Positions 12,215-23,895 of a stretch of DNA of 64,000 bases are shown here, one piece after another. The translations under genes were made by a program, and so were the position numbers. How positions within the stretch are numbered: position 1 is the first letter of the stretch; each line of letters begins with the position of its first letter. Source of the DNA: Aquatica leii (taxonomy: Eukaryota; Arthropoda; Insecta; Coleoptera; Lampyridae). Where the stretch lies: positions 237,550,104-237,614,103 of the forward strand of contig CM069432.1 of the NCBI GenBank assembly GCA_035610365.1, in the 5' to 3' direction. Under the pieces are notes generated by a model, which made no database searches, was not told the DNA's origin, and saw only the letters and a program-made list of their open reading frames with translations.

Positions 12215-12311
12215 GTCCGGAAAGTACTATTTTGCGGGTATGAGCATATTTGTAGGCCGAGGCGAAGCCGAGGCGTACAAACAGCGAATACTCGCAAAAT
12301 ACTTTTAGGAC
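12215..12311. repeat. Imperfect palindrome with GC-rich loop
   Basis: The arms 12215-12254 and 12276-12311 pair along nearly their whole length (outer GTCC...GGAC, inner TTTGTA...TACAAA). The 21-nt loop contains GCCGAGGC twice, separated by GAA. It sits 165 bp upstream of the recombinase gene, in an otherwise very AT-rich region. Confidence 0.75.
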
Positions 12312-12478
12312 GTGTGATACACAACTTCATTTGTGCCGACCTTCACAAACTTTTTAAAAAATTATTTATTTTATTAAACAAATTTGAATAGTTCATATCG
12401 ATAATACCGAAACTTGTAATTTTGAATTTCAATTGTTTACACGAATATAATAAGTAAGTTTGTTACAAATTAATTAAC

Positions 12479-13510
12479 TTGATTAAAACACTTATTAATT
12501 TTCATTATCATAAACTGGATACTCCTGAACGTATTAAAAAAGCTGCTGAAAATGTCATTAACAATTTGTTACCGACAAAATCTGCTGATCGGTATTGGAA
12601 ACAATACGATCTATTTATTAAATGGTGCACTAAAAATTCAGTAAGCATCTACAATGAGTACGTTTTATTAGCGTATTTTAAAAATAAATCCAAAACACTT
12701 AAATTTTTCACAATGTGGTCCATTTCAATGCTACAAGCTACATTAAATATTAAACATAATATCAATTATAAAAACTATTCAAAACTAATAGCATTTTTAA
12801 AAAGAAAAAACGATGGACATGTGCCAAAAAAATCTAAAACATTAGAAATAGAACAGGTAGAGAGATTTATTTGTGAGACTCATGATAAAAACTATCTTTT
12901 GATAAAAGTAATTATTTTAATTTAACTCTTAACATTTTGAGTGTAACATTTTTGTTATAGACAGCTTTGATCATAGGCATGTGTGCAGCATGCCGAAGGG
13001 AAGAACTGACAGAAACAACGATTGAGGACATTCAAGATCGAGGTGATGTAATAATCATAACAATTCCTGACAGTAAAACTAAAAAACCTCGTACATCTTG
13101 CATAACGGAACCAATTTGGATAAAAATAATTTAAAAGTATAAACGCTTAAGACCACCGTAAGTTGAAACACATCCATTCGTTTGGTAGTATGCCATCAAA
13201 AATAGCGTCATTTCTAAACTTAGACAATCCTAAATCATATACAGGACACTGCTTTCGTAGAAGTACTGTATTAGTAGGTCATGGAGCTGATACCACGACG
13301 TTAAAACGGCATGGTGGTTGGAAAATCAGTACAGTTGCTGAAGGATACATAGAAGATTCCTTGAAAGCTAAAATAGCAATAGCCAACCAATTAACAGGGC
13401 AGTGTAGTTCCACACCACAGTTACAATTTAAAGTTAGAGATGTTTCATATAGGTATAGGTACTTACTTCATCGATTTAAGTGTTATTTAAATTTGCGGTT
13501 GCCTTTGTAG
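12479..13510 (+). pseudogene. Crypton-type tyrosine recombinase
   Basis: The N-terminal core-binding part is seen in SADRYWKQYDLFIKWC. A probable 53-nt intron (12908-12960, GTAATT...TTATAG) leads in frame into GMCAACRREELTETTIEDI, which carries the first catalytic Arg. The catalytic H-x-x-R is in GHCFRRS (about 13247), followed by HGGW and the nucleophile Tyr in AEGYIEDS (about 13340). This order matches insect Cryptons, which move as DNA circles by tyrosine recombination (family knowledge). There is no ATG at the start of the open frame, one in-frame stop near 13132, and the segment between the first Arg and H-x-x-R is shortened. The copy is therefore dead, although all catalytic residues can still be read. 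Confidence 0.8.
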
Positions 13511-13686
13511 TTGTTTTTGTCAATAAGATTACATTAAGTTTATATTAAAATAAAAAAATATACTAGATAAATAAGCTAAAAATAATTTTAATCCGAATGA
13601 CATGACACATAAAATAATAAAAGAAGAGGAATTAGTGCCAAGTACTGCCAACTTCTAGTTATAAAATTCAACTACATTTTACCTTG

Positions 13687-13713
13687 ACTTTACCGGCCTA
13701 GTCCGGCAAAGTA
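13687..13713. repeat. Palindrome sharing a 15-bp motif with the left one
   Basis: ACTTTACCGGCCTAGTCCGG and the following CAAAGT form a near-perfect palindrome. Within it, CTAGTCCGGCAAAGTA nearly repeats CTAGTCCGGAAAGTA at 12212-12226, in the same orientation, on the other side of the recombinase gene. Confidence 0.6.
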
Positions 13714-13792
13714 AATTTTCCGGCCAATTATGTTGCTTGTAAAATACGTCAAAACGGGCAGAGGTGAAAAAAATTTTTTTTAATACATTACT

Positions 13793-13900
13793 ATTAAGTA
13801 ATTATAGATAGTAAAAACTAACAATAAATTAATTATTACTTAATTTAAACTTGATATTAGAAAGAGTTGTTTAGGAATCATCTAACACATTGCTGTTTAG
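13793..13900 (+). repeat. Right 108-bp direct repeat around the Crypton-type gene
   Basis: Partner of 11831-11938, about 88% identical and in direct orientation. Confidence 0.8.
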
Positions 13901-13929
13901 TACTAATTAGTTAAATTTGGTTACGGTAA

Positions 13930-15835
13930 AATTTTGTTGACCAAATACGAAAAATAAAATTTTAAGCTTTTGCGGTTATTTTGTTTGTGATTATAAGGGA
14001 CTTTCGGCTTAGACCGCGTCGTAGTTAAACACCCAGACTTTTTAGGCGTGGTCCCAGTCTTTCCCACACGCGTTTTGCCACTGCAGTGGCAACCAAGGAC
14101 ACACGGTAAACTTTTACCAAATTAAAGTGTTTGCTAGAACTTCTTTCTACTTTCCCAGACTAATCTGCGAACCTGTGGAAATAGAAAAACATCCATGTGA
14201 TATGAACCGACAACATTACGACAGTATTACATTCTCTAAGACAAAGGTCAACCATCTTGGAAAGAACACAAACACTTACTCCGAGTAATAACGAAGTAAG
14301 TCAAGCGGCAAAGGAAAGTTGAGGTCCGTTAATTACGCTAATCGCTAACGACATTGCTAGAAGTTTATAGGTGTTACAAACCCTACTCGGCCAACTTGCA
14401 CTATTCGGAGATAGTGGAGGTTTAAGTAAATAAAATTGAATGGGCGCCAGATTTTACTTAGTAGAAACTTCTGTTTCGATCAAGATAGAATGTCCAAGCT
14501 TGCAACAAAATCAGGTTCGTAATTCTCAACGGACAAAAAAAAAGATAGATATGTACAACAACTTTAATGTAATATTGTCGATTATTAACAACGAGCACAA
14601 AAATATATCGTAGATTATTCAACAATGGTTATATAAATGCCAAAAGTAACGACAACACACAATACATAGGCTTAAATTACATATAGGGTGTTTATAACAA
14701 AGAAAATTAAATTGATACTGACAAATATCTACGATTAACAGCATGCAACACACAAAGATAATTAATGAAAATACCTAAATGGTATTGAAACAATTATTGT
14801 AATTACAAGTTAAAATAACAAGCAAAATTTTTGTGAGATACCTTAATGACGACGCAATTGTAATTAAATAATACTTGCCAATATTTAATGCTTACCCAAA
14901 AAAAAACCGTTTTCCTCGTTGAGCCGATATAGAATATTAATAAACAGAACAAATTGTGTCAGCACAATGACTCACAAAAGCAAAAATCTACAACACTATT
15001 AATTAATGCTAACAAGAATTAGAAACAAAAACCCGGTTATCGAAAGCTGTTGCACACATTGAATTAAAAGAGATATAGCAGTCTATTAACTCGTAAGGAA
15101 CAGTACATCGGAGAAAATTTTCTTGTCGAAACTTCCTTTTTTAGTTATAAAGCAGGCCTTCCAAATTACCATATTTCCATTAAGGTATTTGGTCGATATT
15201 AACCCTTCATTAGTGGTGAATACACCAAAACATGTGGACTAACGCGTGTTGGGCCGTAATAAATTAACATGGAAATTACAAATTAATTCTAAAAACTAAT
15301 AGTAAAAGCTTGCCCTGTGATGAATACATTTTTAAAAACGAGTTATCGTTTTATATCATAGCTTCAACACACGCCGACGATATTAGAAAATTAAGTTAAA
15401 CATGGGAGACACGATTTTAAGTAATGGACGGTTTAACGTTTTGACAGGAAGTGAAGTAAAAACGAAACTCGTTCAAGGGCGTCGAAAGTAGAAATCTAAC
15501 TTTAATGTAATGAATATAGAGGTATTACATTTTGCAATGTATGCACGCAACAATATAGATATCGTCACTTACACTTTTTCCTTCAGTGACATTTACCACT
15601 CTGAAGATGCAAGCTTCAATGTCTTGCGAAACGTCAGCTTGTTTGGGTTCACGAACAACAATACGGCAAAAGCCAAGTTTTACTTCTTGTTTTGGCTCTC
15701 AAGGAGAAACTAGGACCAAGCCTAAAAAGTTTGGGTGTTTAACTACGACGCGGTCTAAGCCAAAAGTCGCTTATAATCATAAACAAAAACGAAAAATTTT
15801 AAATATTCAATAAATAAAATTTTAGCACAATCAGC
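13930..15835. repeat. Penelope-derived repeat as an inverted pair, split by an LTR
   Basis: The segment 15695-15815 is repeated in inverted orientation at about 13960-14075; both contain TAGTTAAACACCC or its complement and the GACGCGGTCTAAGCC block. The plus-strand arm resembles 30588-30905 and 58500-58660, the latter directly after Penelope-like reverse transcriptase sequence, which is why I assign it to that group. The copy at 30.6 kb runs straight from the sequence of 14265-14355 to that of 15556 onward. This shows that the LTR between them is a later insertion. Confidence 0.6.
14372..15552 (-). mobile_element. Solo LTR, family of the gag-only Gypsy elements
   Basis: It begins TGTTACAAA and ends GCACGCAACA on the plus strand. 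It is similar over its full length to the LTR at 21663-22858. The related repeat at 30.6 kb lacks this piece. Flanks are ATAGG and ATATA, so the target duplication is not exact any more. Orientation is inferred from the gag-bearing relatives. Non-coding. Confidence 0.75.
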
Positions 15836-17929
15836 AAGATAATGTAATAGTAGTAGAAACATTTGATAATTGTACAAAAATTGTAGTAGTTAGAGTACAC
15901 TGGGATAACTTAATTTCTTTGTAATTAGACAAAAATAGATAATCTTTAAAGTAAGTGTTGTTAACGTTAACAATAAGAATGGCGATCTGAAATCGATTAA
16001 TCAGCGAATATACTTTTTTAGTGGATTTTAAATAATGGGTTTGTCCCGTGAATTAATCTCAGACACTGAAAAATCAAGATTGAATTTTTTTCTGTCATCG
16101 TAAGAATGCAACCGTATAAATATTCCCAATTAGTTAAACGCAACCAAACACATGTAAAGAAATGTCAATTTTTTTAATTAATGTATGGCGATACTAATAT
16201 TATCGCTGGCTTCAATATGCTATGCTACCTATAGAATTAGCTCATACCACAAAATACATTTTAGTAGTACTACACTGCATTCCAAATTAGAAAGTTGTAA
16301 ATAGCGCTACGTCTGCAAGCAAGTTTACGAAAATACATTTTTTATCTTTGTAAGGAAATAAATGTCACGCTTTGTAAAATTGTGTTTATTTTATACTAGA
16401 AAAAACTGTATAAATCAACATTTAAACATAGGAGCGAATGGGGATCCTTGGGCAGATGGGAGGCCTAAGCACTTGTGAATGATCGCGCACAAAGCAATAA
16501 ACGGGAGTTGTCAAGCTTAAGTTGAATAGATTGGTTGATGAGATGTTGTTACATTTGGAAATTAATAATAAATAAGGTGCGGTAATAAAGAGAAACCGAT
16601 AGCATTTTGCATACTTATTCACTTGTCAAAATTCTTTTCTTTGATAAAATTCGATGTGTTTACGTAACACTCAGCTGGAATTATCGCGAGATTTACTGAT
16701 TCAGTGACCTCGCGTTACATCTTCGAAGTAGGATTACGTGTTAAAGGGACGTACGTATCATGTGACAGAATATTGTATTTTATTTGTCGATGAAATCGCA
16801 GTTCCTACGAAGACATTTCATAGCTAATTCCTCCAATTTTGAAATGTTAAATTACGAACTTGAGATGGTTGAAGAATTTTGCAAATTTTATAGAAGACTT
16901 AGCACATAAAGCGTCTTCTTTAAAACTGCGTTTGGTAACAACAGCAAAATTTAAATATTTGGATAGCGCCGATTCTTGTTCTGAAGAAAAAGTTAAACTA
17001 GATAGGTTGACTACCGTTATCGCGGAGCCAGTAGTTGAAGAAACTTTCTAATTTTTGGATTTCAACAATTGAAACTTTTTGAGATGAACTTCATTGGTTA
17101 ACAGTAAAATGGTATTAGACTGTTGGTGAGTATTGTCAAAGAAATTTCAATCACCCGGAGATAAGTGTTTACCAACTCCAGATAAAGAAAAAGGAGTTGT
17201 TTCGAAATCGTAATTAGCTCACGTTTAGTTTAGTTCAATTAGTTCGCCTACCAACAACGTTTTTAGACGAATATGTGTCTGAATATGTAATTTAGTTTTG
17301 AAAAATTTAGTAATGATGTTGTGGTCACCACAACGACTAAGAAGTGCACAAAAGTTGGACGACGAAGTTTGAAAATTACGGAGGTTTTAGAAGAGATATT
17401 CTTCCCGTAGAAATTTTTAATGTGATCGCAAAGGCTTCCACCGCCGGAGTCTATGCTAAGATTAGAACACCTTCCGGCTTTGGACCGTGTTGATGTTGTA
17501 ACCGAAACCTTTTCTTAAGTCACTTCTATAGAGTTCAGAATTTGGCTTGCTTAACATGTTGATTAGCTAACTCAGTGGTGACTTTTTATTAAATTATCGT
17601 CTACTTCTTTAAGTTTTCAATTTTCTTCACGCTCTGATAGAACCCCTTACGAAAGTGGTTAAAACGTTGGCAACTTCGATTACAACATCAACACGTCTCA
17701 AACCCAGAAAATACGGTCCAATCTTGTAATACTTTCAGATTAGAAAATAAACCGGGGTACTCTAATTAACTAACTATTTAAGTTTGAGAACCACTAAATT
17801 AGACATATACCTTAAGAGTGCAGAAACTAAAATGACACAAAACTAATCGAAACTCAATGGAATCCTCACCCGATGCGTTGAGCTGGGTATTGGTCTTAGA
17901 TATGGATTTAATGACTATCGTAAAGCTTG
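15836..17929. other. No recognisable gene
   Basis: Mixed AT-rich sequence. A weak inverted repeat (about 17480-17515 against 17675-17710, core GTGTTGATGTTGTAA) is the only structure seen. An open frame at 16860-17051 has no recognisable motif. Confidence 0.45.
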
Positions 17930-18987
17930 AGAAATCGAAGACAGGAACCAAATCGTTAACATGAGGTGTACTTAAATTAATGTTAGAAAGATAACTTAGA
18001 ATAAAATTTAAATCAATAACAAATAGAGATAATTTGATAGCATCACAGTAAGTAAATTTAGTTCGAGTGCAAGTATACGTAGGTACTAAAACACCGGAAG
18101 TATCAGCAACTCACAATACATTCCAATCATATGTGTAACAGCCAGAACATACAAAAATATTTGTAAGTAAATTACTTTAACAATAATAGACAGTTGACGT
18201 AATCAGCATGCGATAGCAATTTAACTTAAGCTAATTGACTAATAGTAATAAGAAGCAAATCATTTTAAACGTTTCGACGCGATTAGTAAATATTGTTAAT
18301 GAGCAGCACCGTAGCGACAGCGAATATTTAAAATCAAAAATTGATTATCAAGATTCAGGTGTACTTTCAGAAAACGTTTTCCTACTGGCTTCCTGTAGTC
18401 AAACTACTTGAAAATAATCGTGTCTACCTGGTGACTTACAAACTCTACAACAAGTAAAAAGTAACATTTATAAAAGGAAAGAGAACTGAAACGTATCGTA
18501 TGTTGTTACATTTGCACTTTTGTCTAAGGAGTAATTAGTTAAACGTCAATTGCCTCCGAATAGAAACATCAATCGCATCTGGCCTTGTATCGCAGTGTTT
18601 GTAGGTCCAATGCTTCATTTTAAAACTTTTTCATTGTTGATGTTAAACTTGTACAGACAAAGAAACCCAGGTTTGGGACGTAGCAGTTGTCGCTGAGGAA
18701 ACGACATGGAAATTACTTTTAATTCAAAAAAGAACGGAAAACACTTACATTGTGTTGAATAAATTAATTAATTATAAATATTTTTATTATACATCGTGTC
18801 ACAACATGTGGATGTTTTAAGAAATCAATTTTAATTCACGCAGGTATACGGTTATGTAGCGAACGACTTTTCGTGTACTCGGTCAGAAGGGACCAACGAT
18901 GCTCGATAAATGGCGTCGAGAAATGAAATAATGAGTTTAATTCAAACAATATACAGGGTAGTGCATTTTAAATTTATGCACGTAACA
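17930..18987 (-). repeat. LTR of the gag-only Gypsy family (3' LTR or solo)
   Basis: About 85-90% similar to 21600-21658 plus 22863-23895, and to 44149-45239 in reverse. On the minus strand it starts TGTTACGTGCATAAATTT at 18987, exactly like the LTR at 44149. Its far end, near 17.9 kb, is worn. It may be the 3' LTR of the gag-bearing copy just to the right. I see no polypurine tract beside it, so an independent solo LTR remains possible. Its uninterrupted sequence near 17990 gives the pre-insertion state of the site hit by the LTR at 21663. Confidence 0.65.
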
Positions 18988-21391
18988 GATTGCTTCAAAT
19001 ACAAAAAAAAAACATGTTATAGCACATTTATTATACAAGGTGATCATTCTCAGAGGCTTACTATTGGTATATCGAAAACGGTAAGAGACATATGTATATC
19101 CTCCTCACTATCTCATTGAAAAAATTCTGTTTATTCGTTTTTTTTTAAACCTTATCCAGATTGTCAGGTGTAATTCTAAAACAGAAAAAAAAAGAAGGAA
19201 GAGAAAAGGAGAGAACGTAAAAACTATCAATTGCTAAAGGAACACTTGCTAATTATTGATCACTGTGCTGAAATGTAATTAAGCAACAACAGAATATAAT
19301 ATCCCAAGAAAACTACCTTCAAAAAAACCAACCCAGTGAAAGTACATAAAAAACAAAAAACGGAGTTGTAGTCTGTTTCAAGTTTCAGACTTACCCAGCA
19401 AAACGAATAACTCACTAAACCCAATGTAGCAGAAGTAAGAATCAACTAAAAAGGTAAATAAAGAGAATCGAATATGGTTGCAGTGAATCCAAGAAAAGCT
19501 AGAGAGAAGAAACTTTTAAAGTAACCAACCCAATTCAAAAGATAGAAGAATATAGAAGAATTAAGAGACAGGAAAAATACCCTGAAGGTAGAAAGAAGAG
19601 AAAGACAAAGCAAAAGATAGAGAAAAGAAGAGGCCAGATGTTATACCTTGTCCAACTCTCACTCTGTAAAGAGATATAGATAGTGGCCCAATCCTACAGC
19701 CCAACCTACCGCCCTAAAGACGAACCTTCAGAAAGAACAAGGTAGAAAGAAAGAGATGTGGCATATAAGTGAAAAACTAATCCAAAAAAATAGAAATAAA
19801 ATGAAAAGTAAGAAAGACAGAAAGGGAGAAAAGAGACAGACGGAAAAAGATAAGATATGATGTAGATGTCTGATTCGTTCTTCTCTCCGTAGAAGAAACG
19901 AAAAGTAGTGACCAACCAACCGCTCAAAAGGCGAACCACAAAACGAATTCAAAAAGAAAGAAAAATGGTTGGCACCTAAAAAAGCCCTAGGCTTAAAATA
20001 AAGAAATAAGTAGAAAAAATAAGAGATAGGGAAAGACGAAAAAAGATAAGGCTTGACGGAAATGCCTAATTCGTTTTTCACCCCGTAAAAAAACGTAATA
20101 GGAAACTCATGAAAAGAAAAACCCAAATCAAAAAGCAGCAACAGTGACGTATAAACTCAGCAAGCTTAGGTGTCATATGAGGTTAGTAGAAATGACACCG
20201 AACAGCTTCCAACGTACTCCTAGCACTGCGGTGTTTGCGCTCAGATGGAAGATGGTAATCGTAGATCAGTTGTTTGCGTTGGTCCGAAGGAACAACTAAT
20301 TCCCACACGCAAGAGTCCGACAAAGAAATGCGTACACGTTTACATAGAAGACCTTTCACAATACACCAGCGAGGGAAACGACGAGGAAAAGCATAAACTT
20401 TGGAAACACCTTAGTACCTATGATCGGTAATAGGCCGAATAATCCTAGAGACTGAAGAAAAATTTGGAGGAAGAGAAGCTAAAGAACGAACAGGACGTAC
20501 AAGTTTCTCAGCTTTCGAACGAGAGTGCAAGTATTAGACTTAGGAGTAGTTATAGAAGAAGGAAGTGAACGAGTATTAAGGAAATCAGCAACAGCATTAA
20601 CCTAAGCTGCTGAAGTAGAATTCCTACTCGTAGAAATCAAAAATGGCTCTAGAGGTAAGTCACTCCTTTCGGATGTTAGAAAACTAAAAGAATTACTACA
20701 GTTAAGGTTGGACTCCAAACGTTTGCCTAAAGATACCAATTGAGAATAAGACGTATTATCGACAAGTGCGAAATGAAATTGGTAAAACGTTGACAAACTT
20801 CGGCGATTCATTTTAAACTGGGTCTTTTCCGAGACGGCTTCTAACGATTGCATAAAAAGATATCGTATAGTAGCAAGCTATATCCCCAATCGATTCCTTA
20901 GGATGCATCACTCGGTTACGTTTAGTGTCGATTAACCGTTCATCATAGTCTAAAGCCAGAAACTCAGTTTGCAGCAACCTCATTCCACTAACGTAAGGTA
21001 TGACGTCTACTTCTAAACATAAGAAGAGCTTTACCCGATAACACTTCAGTAACTGAAAGAAAAAGTTGATGCTGAGAAACTCCACGAGACAAACACAACT
21101 CGTCAATACGAATAAGAAACACGATAAGTATAGACTGATCTTCACCAGAGAAAGTAAGATTCCAATCAGCCAAGTTCATGGCCGAATCAGAGTCTGATGA
21201 AGTAAGAAGTCGTGGATCCTCTTCTCAAGCATACATAACTAACAACCGTCTAACTAGAAATGCAATCAAACCAAAAGCAAGTCGACAACCACAGCAAAGT
21301 CAATCCAATTCATTCAAAAATTGCAAAAAAATAAATAGAACAAGAAAATTGTTATAAGTAAATCGGACCCCTTGAGTTGGACAGCTAAATT
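18988..21391 (-). mobile_element. Internal region of a gag-only Gypsy relative, broken
   Basis: On the minus strand after the LTR end come AATTTAGCTGTCCAACTC (primer-site position), a short leader, gag remains, an integrase zinc-finger stub, and about 0.9 kb of pyrimidine-rich non-coding sequence (19.2-20.15 kb). No protease, reverse transcriptase or RNase H is present. The order is the same as in the element at 44149-57942. The copy is clearly broken, with several breaks in gag, and is older than its relative. Confidence 0.7.
20200..21179 (-). pseudogene. Gypsy gag remnant plus integrase stub
   Basis: Gag capsid-like text is readable: MNLADWNLTFSGEDQ, FLIRIDELCLSRGVSQHQLF, VLSGKALLMF, then FHFALVDNTS and LGKRLESN. 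The sequence at about 20200-20430 matches the integrase N-terminal zinc-binding part of the copy at 56.6-56.8 kb. It is a fossil with several breaks. Close similarity to the 55.7-kb gag shows both belong to one family. No nucleocapsid zinc knuckle is seen in either. Confidence 0.7.
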
Positions 21392-23895
21392 TGTTACAAG
21401 CTTCTGGTAATTAACGAACCCTGCACGGCCAACTCGCTGTAGGATTGAAACAATTCCTATCGGAGAGAGGGGAGGTTCAAGTGATAAGTTTATTTTAATA
21501 GGCTCCAGATCTCTTTTTTGCAGATATAGCTCTTGCTAGATCAGCACAGGAGACCCGAAGCTTGTATAAAATGTTTCAAGGTTCGTAAAGCTGGAGTAGT
21601 TGAAGAACGAAACCAAATCGTTAACATCAGTTGTACTTTAATTATTGTTAAAAGGATAACTTTGTTACAAGCTTATAGATCTTACGAACCTTGCACGGCC
21701 AACTTACACAGTCGCAGATAGGGAAGGTTCATGTAAATAATATTTAAAGGGTGTCAAATCTTTTATAATTAACACTTCTGCCTCGATCAAGGCAGACGGT
21801 CCAAGCTTGTAACGAATTTTTAAGTTCAGGTTCGTAATCCTTGTTACTCTGATGTTCGTGTAACCACAATAAGAGAGAAAGGTATGTTACCATAAATTAA
21901 AGATTAAACAGGTATAAAAACTTTAATTTAATAACGTAGATTATGAACTACGAGTCTATGTAATTCTCAATCCATAAATGCCAGAAGTATCGGCAACACA
22001 ATACATAAGTTTAAACGAAGTGAATAGCAAAGAAAATTACATAATAAATATTGTTTCTACACAGCATGCGATACAGACAAATAATTAGTGAAACTACCTC
22101 AATGGAATTGAAACAATGATTGTAATTACGGAAATCAACATAAGCAAAAATTCCGTGAGTGACTTTTCTGACAGCGACAAAATAATTAAATAAACCTACC
22201 CACAATCCAGTACTTACTTGTTCGAAGAAAACATGTTCCTCGTTGAGTCAAACTGGAATAAATTTGAATAGCAAATTGTGTCAACACAATGACTCACAAA
22301 AGCAAGATCTACAAAATTGTTAATTACTACTAAAAGAAAGTACACATAACATAACCCGATTATCGAATGCTGTTGTACACATTCAGTGAAAGTTGGTGTC
22401 GCAGGTGTTTGCCACATGAGTAGGATCTCGAAGAAAAGTTCTTGTCTTCGATTTTTAGTTTTAAACGTAGACCTTACAGAGTTATACTCGTCTCATGAAG
22501 GTATTTATTTATTTATCGAAACGTACAGCCAAAAACGTGGCGGGACGGCTATCAAATTAAGAAAGAAATTACCAAAGAATCCTAACAAAACGGATGTAAA
22601 TAGCTTACCCGGTGATGGATAAATTACTTTAACGGCGTATTGAAATTATAATTTCATTTCCATTAACGTAGATGTCCGTAGAAACAAGCCATACTTAAAT
22701 TATTCCACCATACCGGCCATTTTACGTAGTTGTCAGTTTAACGTTTTGGCATGAAATGACAGTGAAAAGAAAAATCGGCAGAGGGCGTCAAAACCGAAAT
22801 CTAATTTTAATTCAACCCATATACAGGGTATTACGTTATGAAATTTTTGCACGTAACAACTTAGATTAAAAATTAAACCAATAACAATTAGAGATTATTT
22901 AATAGCATCACAGTAAGTAAATTTAGTTCGAGTACAAGTAGAGTTCATTTCAAGATTAAAGAACCTCTGCGCAAAAACCAATTTTGTTTCGAATGTCAAT
23001 ACATTATCCAACTTGAAAACGTTTGCACTTTTCATACGGCGTTTAAAGGGTGCACATTAATTAATTAAAGATTAACCATTACATTAAGTTGACACATTGT
23101 TTACAGCAAATCTTTTTAGTTAGAATTTATTTCGCATGATCGTCAAATTCCGAATTTATCCGACGCGCTCCTCACGGTTCTTTAGTCGTGAAATATTTTC
23201 TATACGTACGTACTAAAACAACGGAAGTATCGGCAACTCACAATACACTCCAGTCTAGGACATACAAAAATCTTTGTAAGTAAATTACTAAATAATAATA
23301 ATAATAATTGACAGTTGACGTAATTAGCATGCGATAATAATTTAACTGAAACTAATTGAGCAATAGAAATAAGAAACAGATCATTTTAAACGTTTCGACG
23401 CGATTAGTAAATATGATTCATGAGCAGCGCTGTAGCGACAGGGAATAGTTAAAATCAAAAATTGACTTCAGGTATACTTTCAGAAAACGTTTTTCTGCTG
23501 GCTTCCTGTAGTTAAACTACCTGAAAATAATCGTGTCTACCTGGTGACTCACAAACTCTACAACAACTAAAAAGTAACATTTATAAAATGTAAGAGAGCC
23601 GTAACGTATCGTATGCTGTTACATATGCACTTTCGTTCAAGACGGTATTAGTTAAACGTCAATTGCCTCCGAATAGAAATATCAATCGCATCTGCCCTTC
23701 TATCGCAATGGTCGTAGGTCCAATGCTTCCTTTTAGAACTAATAGTAGATGTTAAACTTGTTCAGACATGGAAACCCAAATTTGGGAGGTAGCACTTGGC
23801 GCTGAGGAAACAACATGGAAATTACCTTCAATCTGAAAAAGAACAGAAGACACTTACCCTGCATTGAATAAATTAATTAATTATAGATAAAAACG
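21392..23895 (-). repeat. 5' LTR of the gag-only element, containing a nested LTR
   Basis: The inner end reads TGTTACAAGCTTCTGG on the plus strand, next to the primer site of the gag element. Without the nested LTR (21663-22862) about 1.3 kb of LTR remains. The outer 200 bp found in the 18-kb copy (18780-18987) are missing here. Confidence 0.7.
21663..22858 (-). mobile_element. Solo LTR nested in an LTR of its own family, target duplication ACTT
   Basis: Runs from TGTTACAAGC to GCACGTAACA and is flanked by ACTT at 21659-21662 and 22859-22862. The related LTR at 17.9-19 kb reads straight through the site with a single ACTT (about 17991), so insertion is proven by comparison. Length 1196 bp, non-coding. 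Confidence 0.9.

Noticed and set aside
16860-17051. Possible small host exon (63 codons)
   Set aside because: No splice context, motif or neighbouring exon could be found. Length is within chance expectation.
19706-20141. Open frame of 137 codons rich in Phe, Leu and Ser on the minus strand
   Set aside because: It lies in the pyrimidine-rich tail of the gag-only element. Composition alone gives long frames and hydrophobic text.
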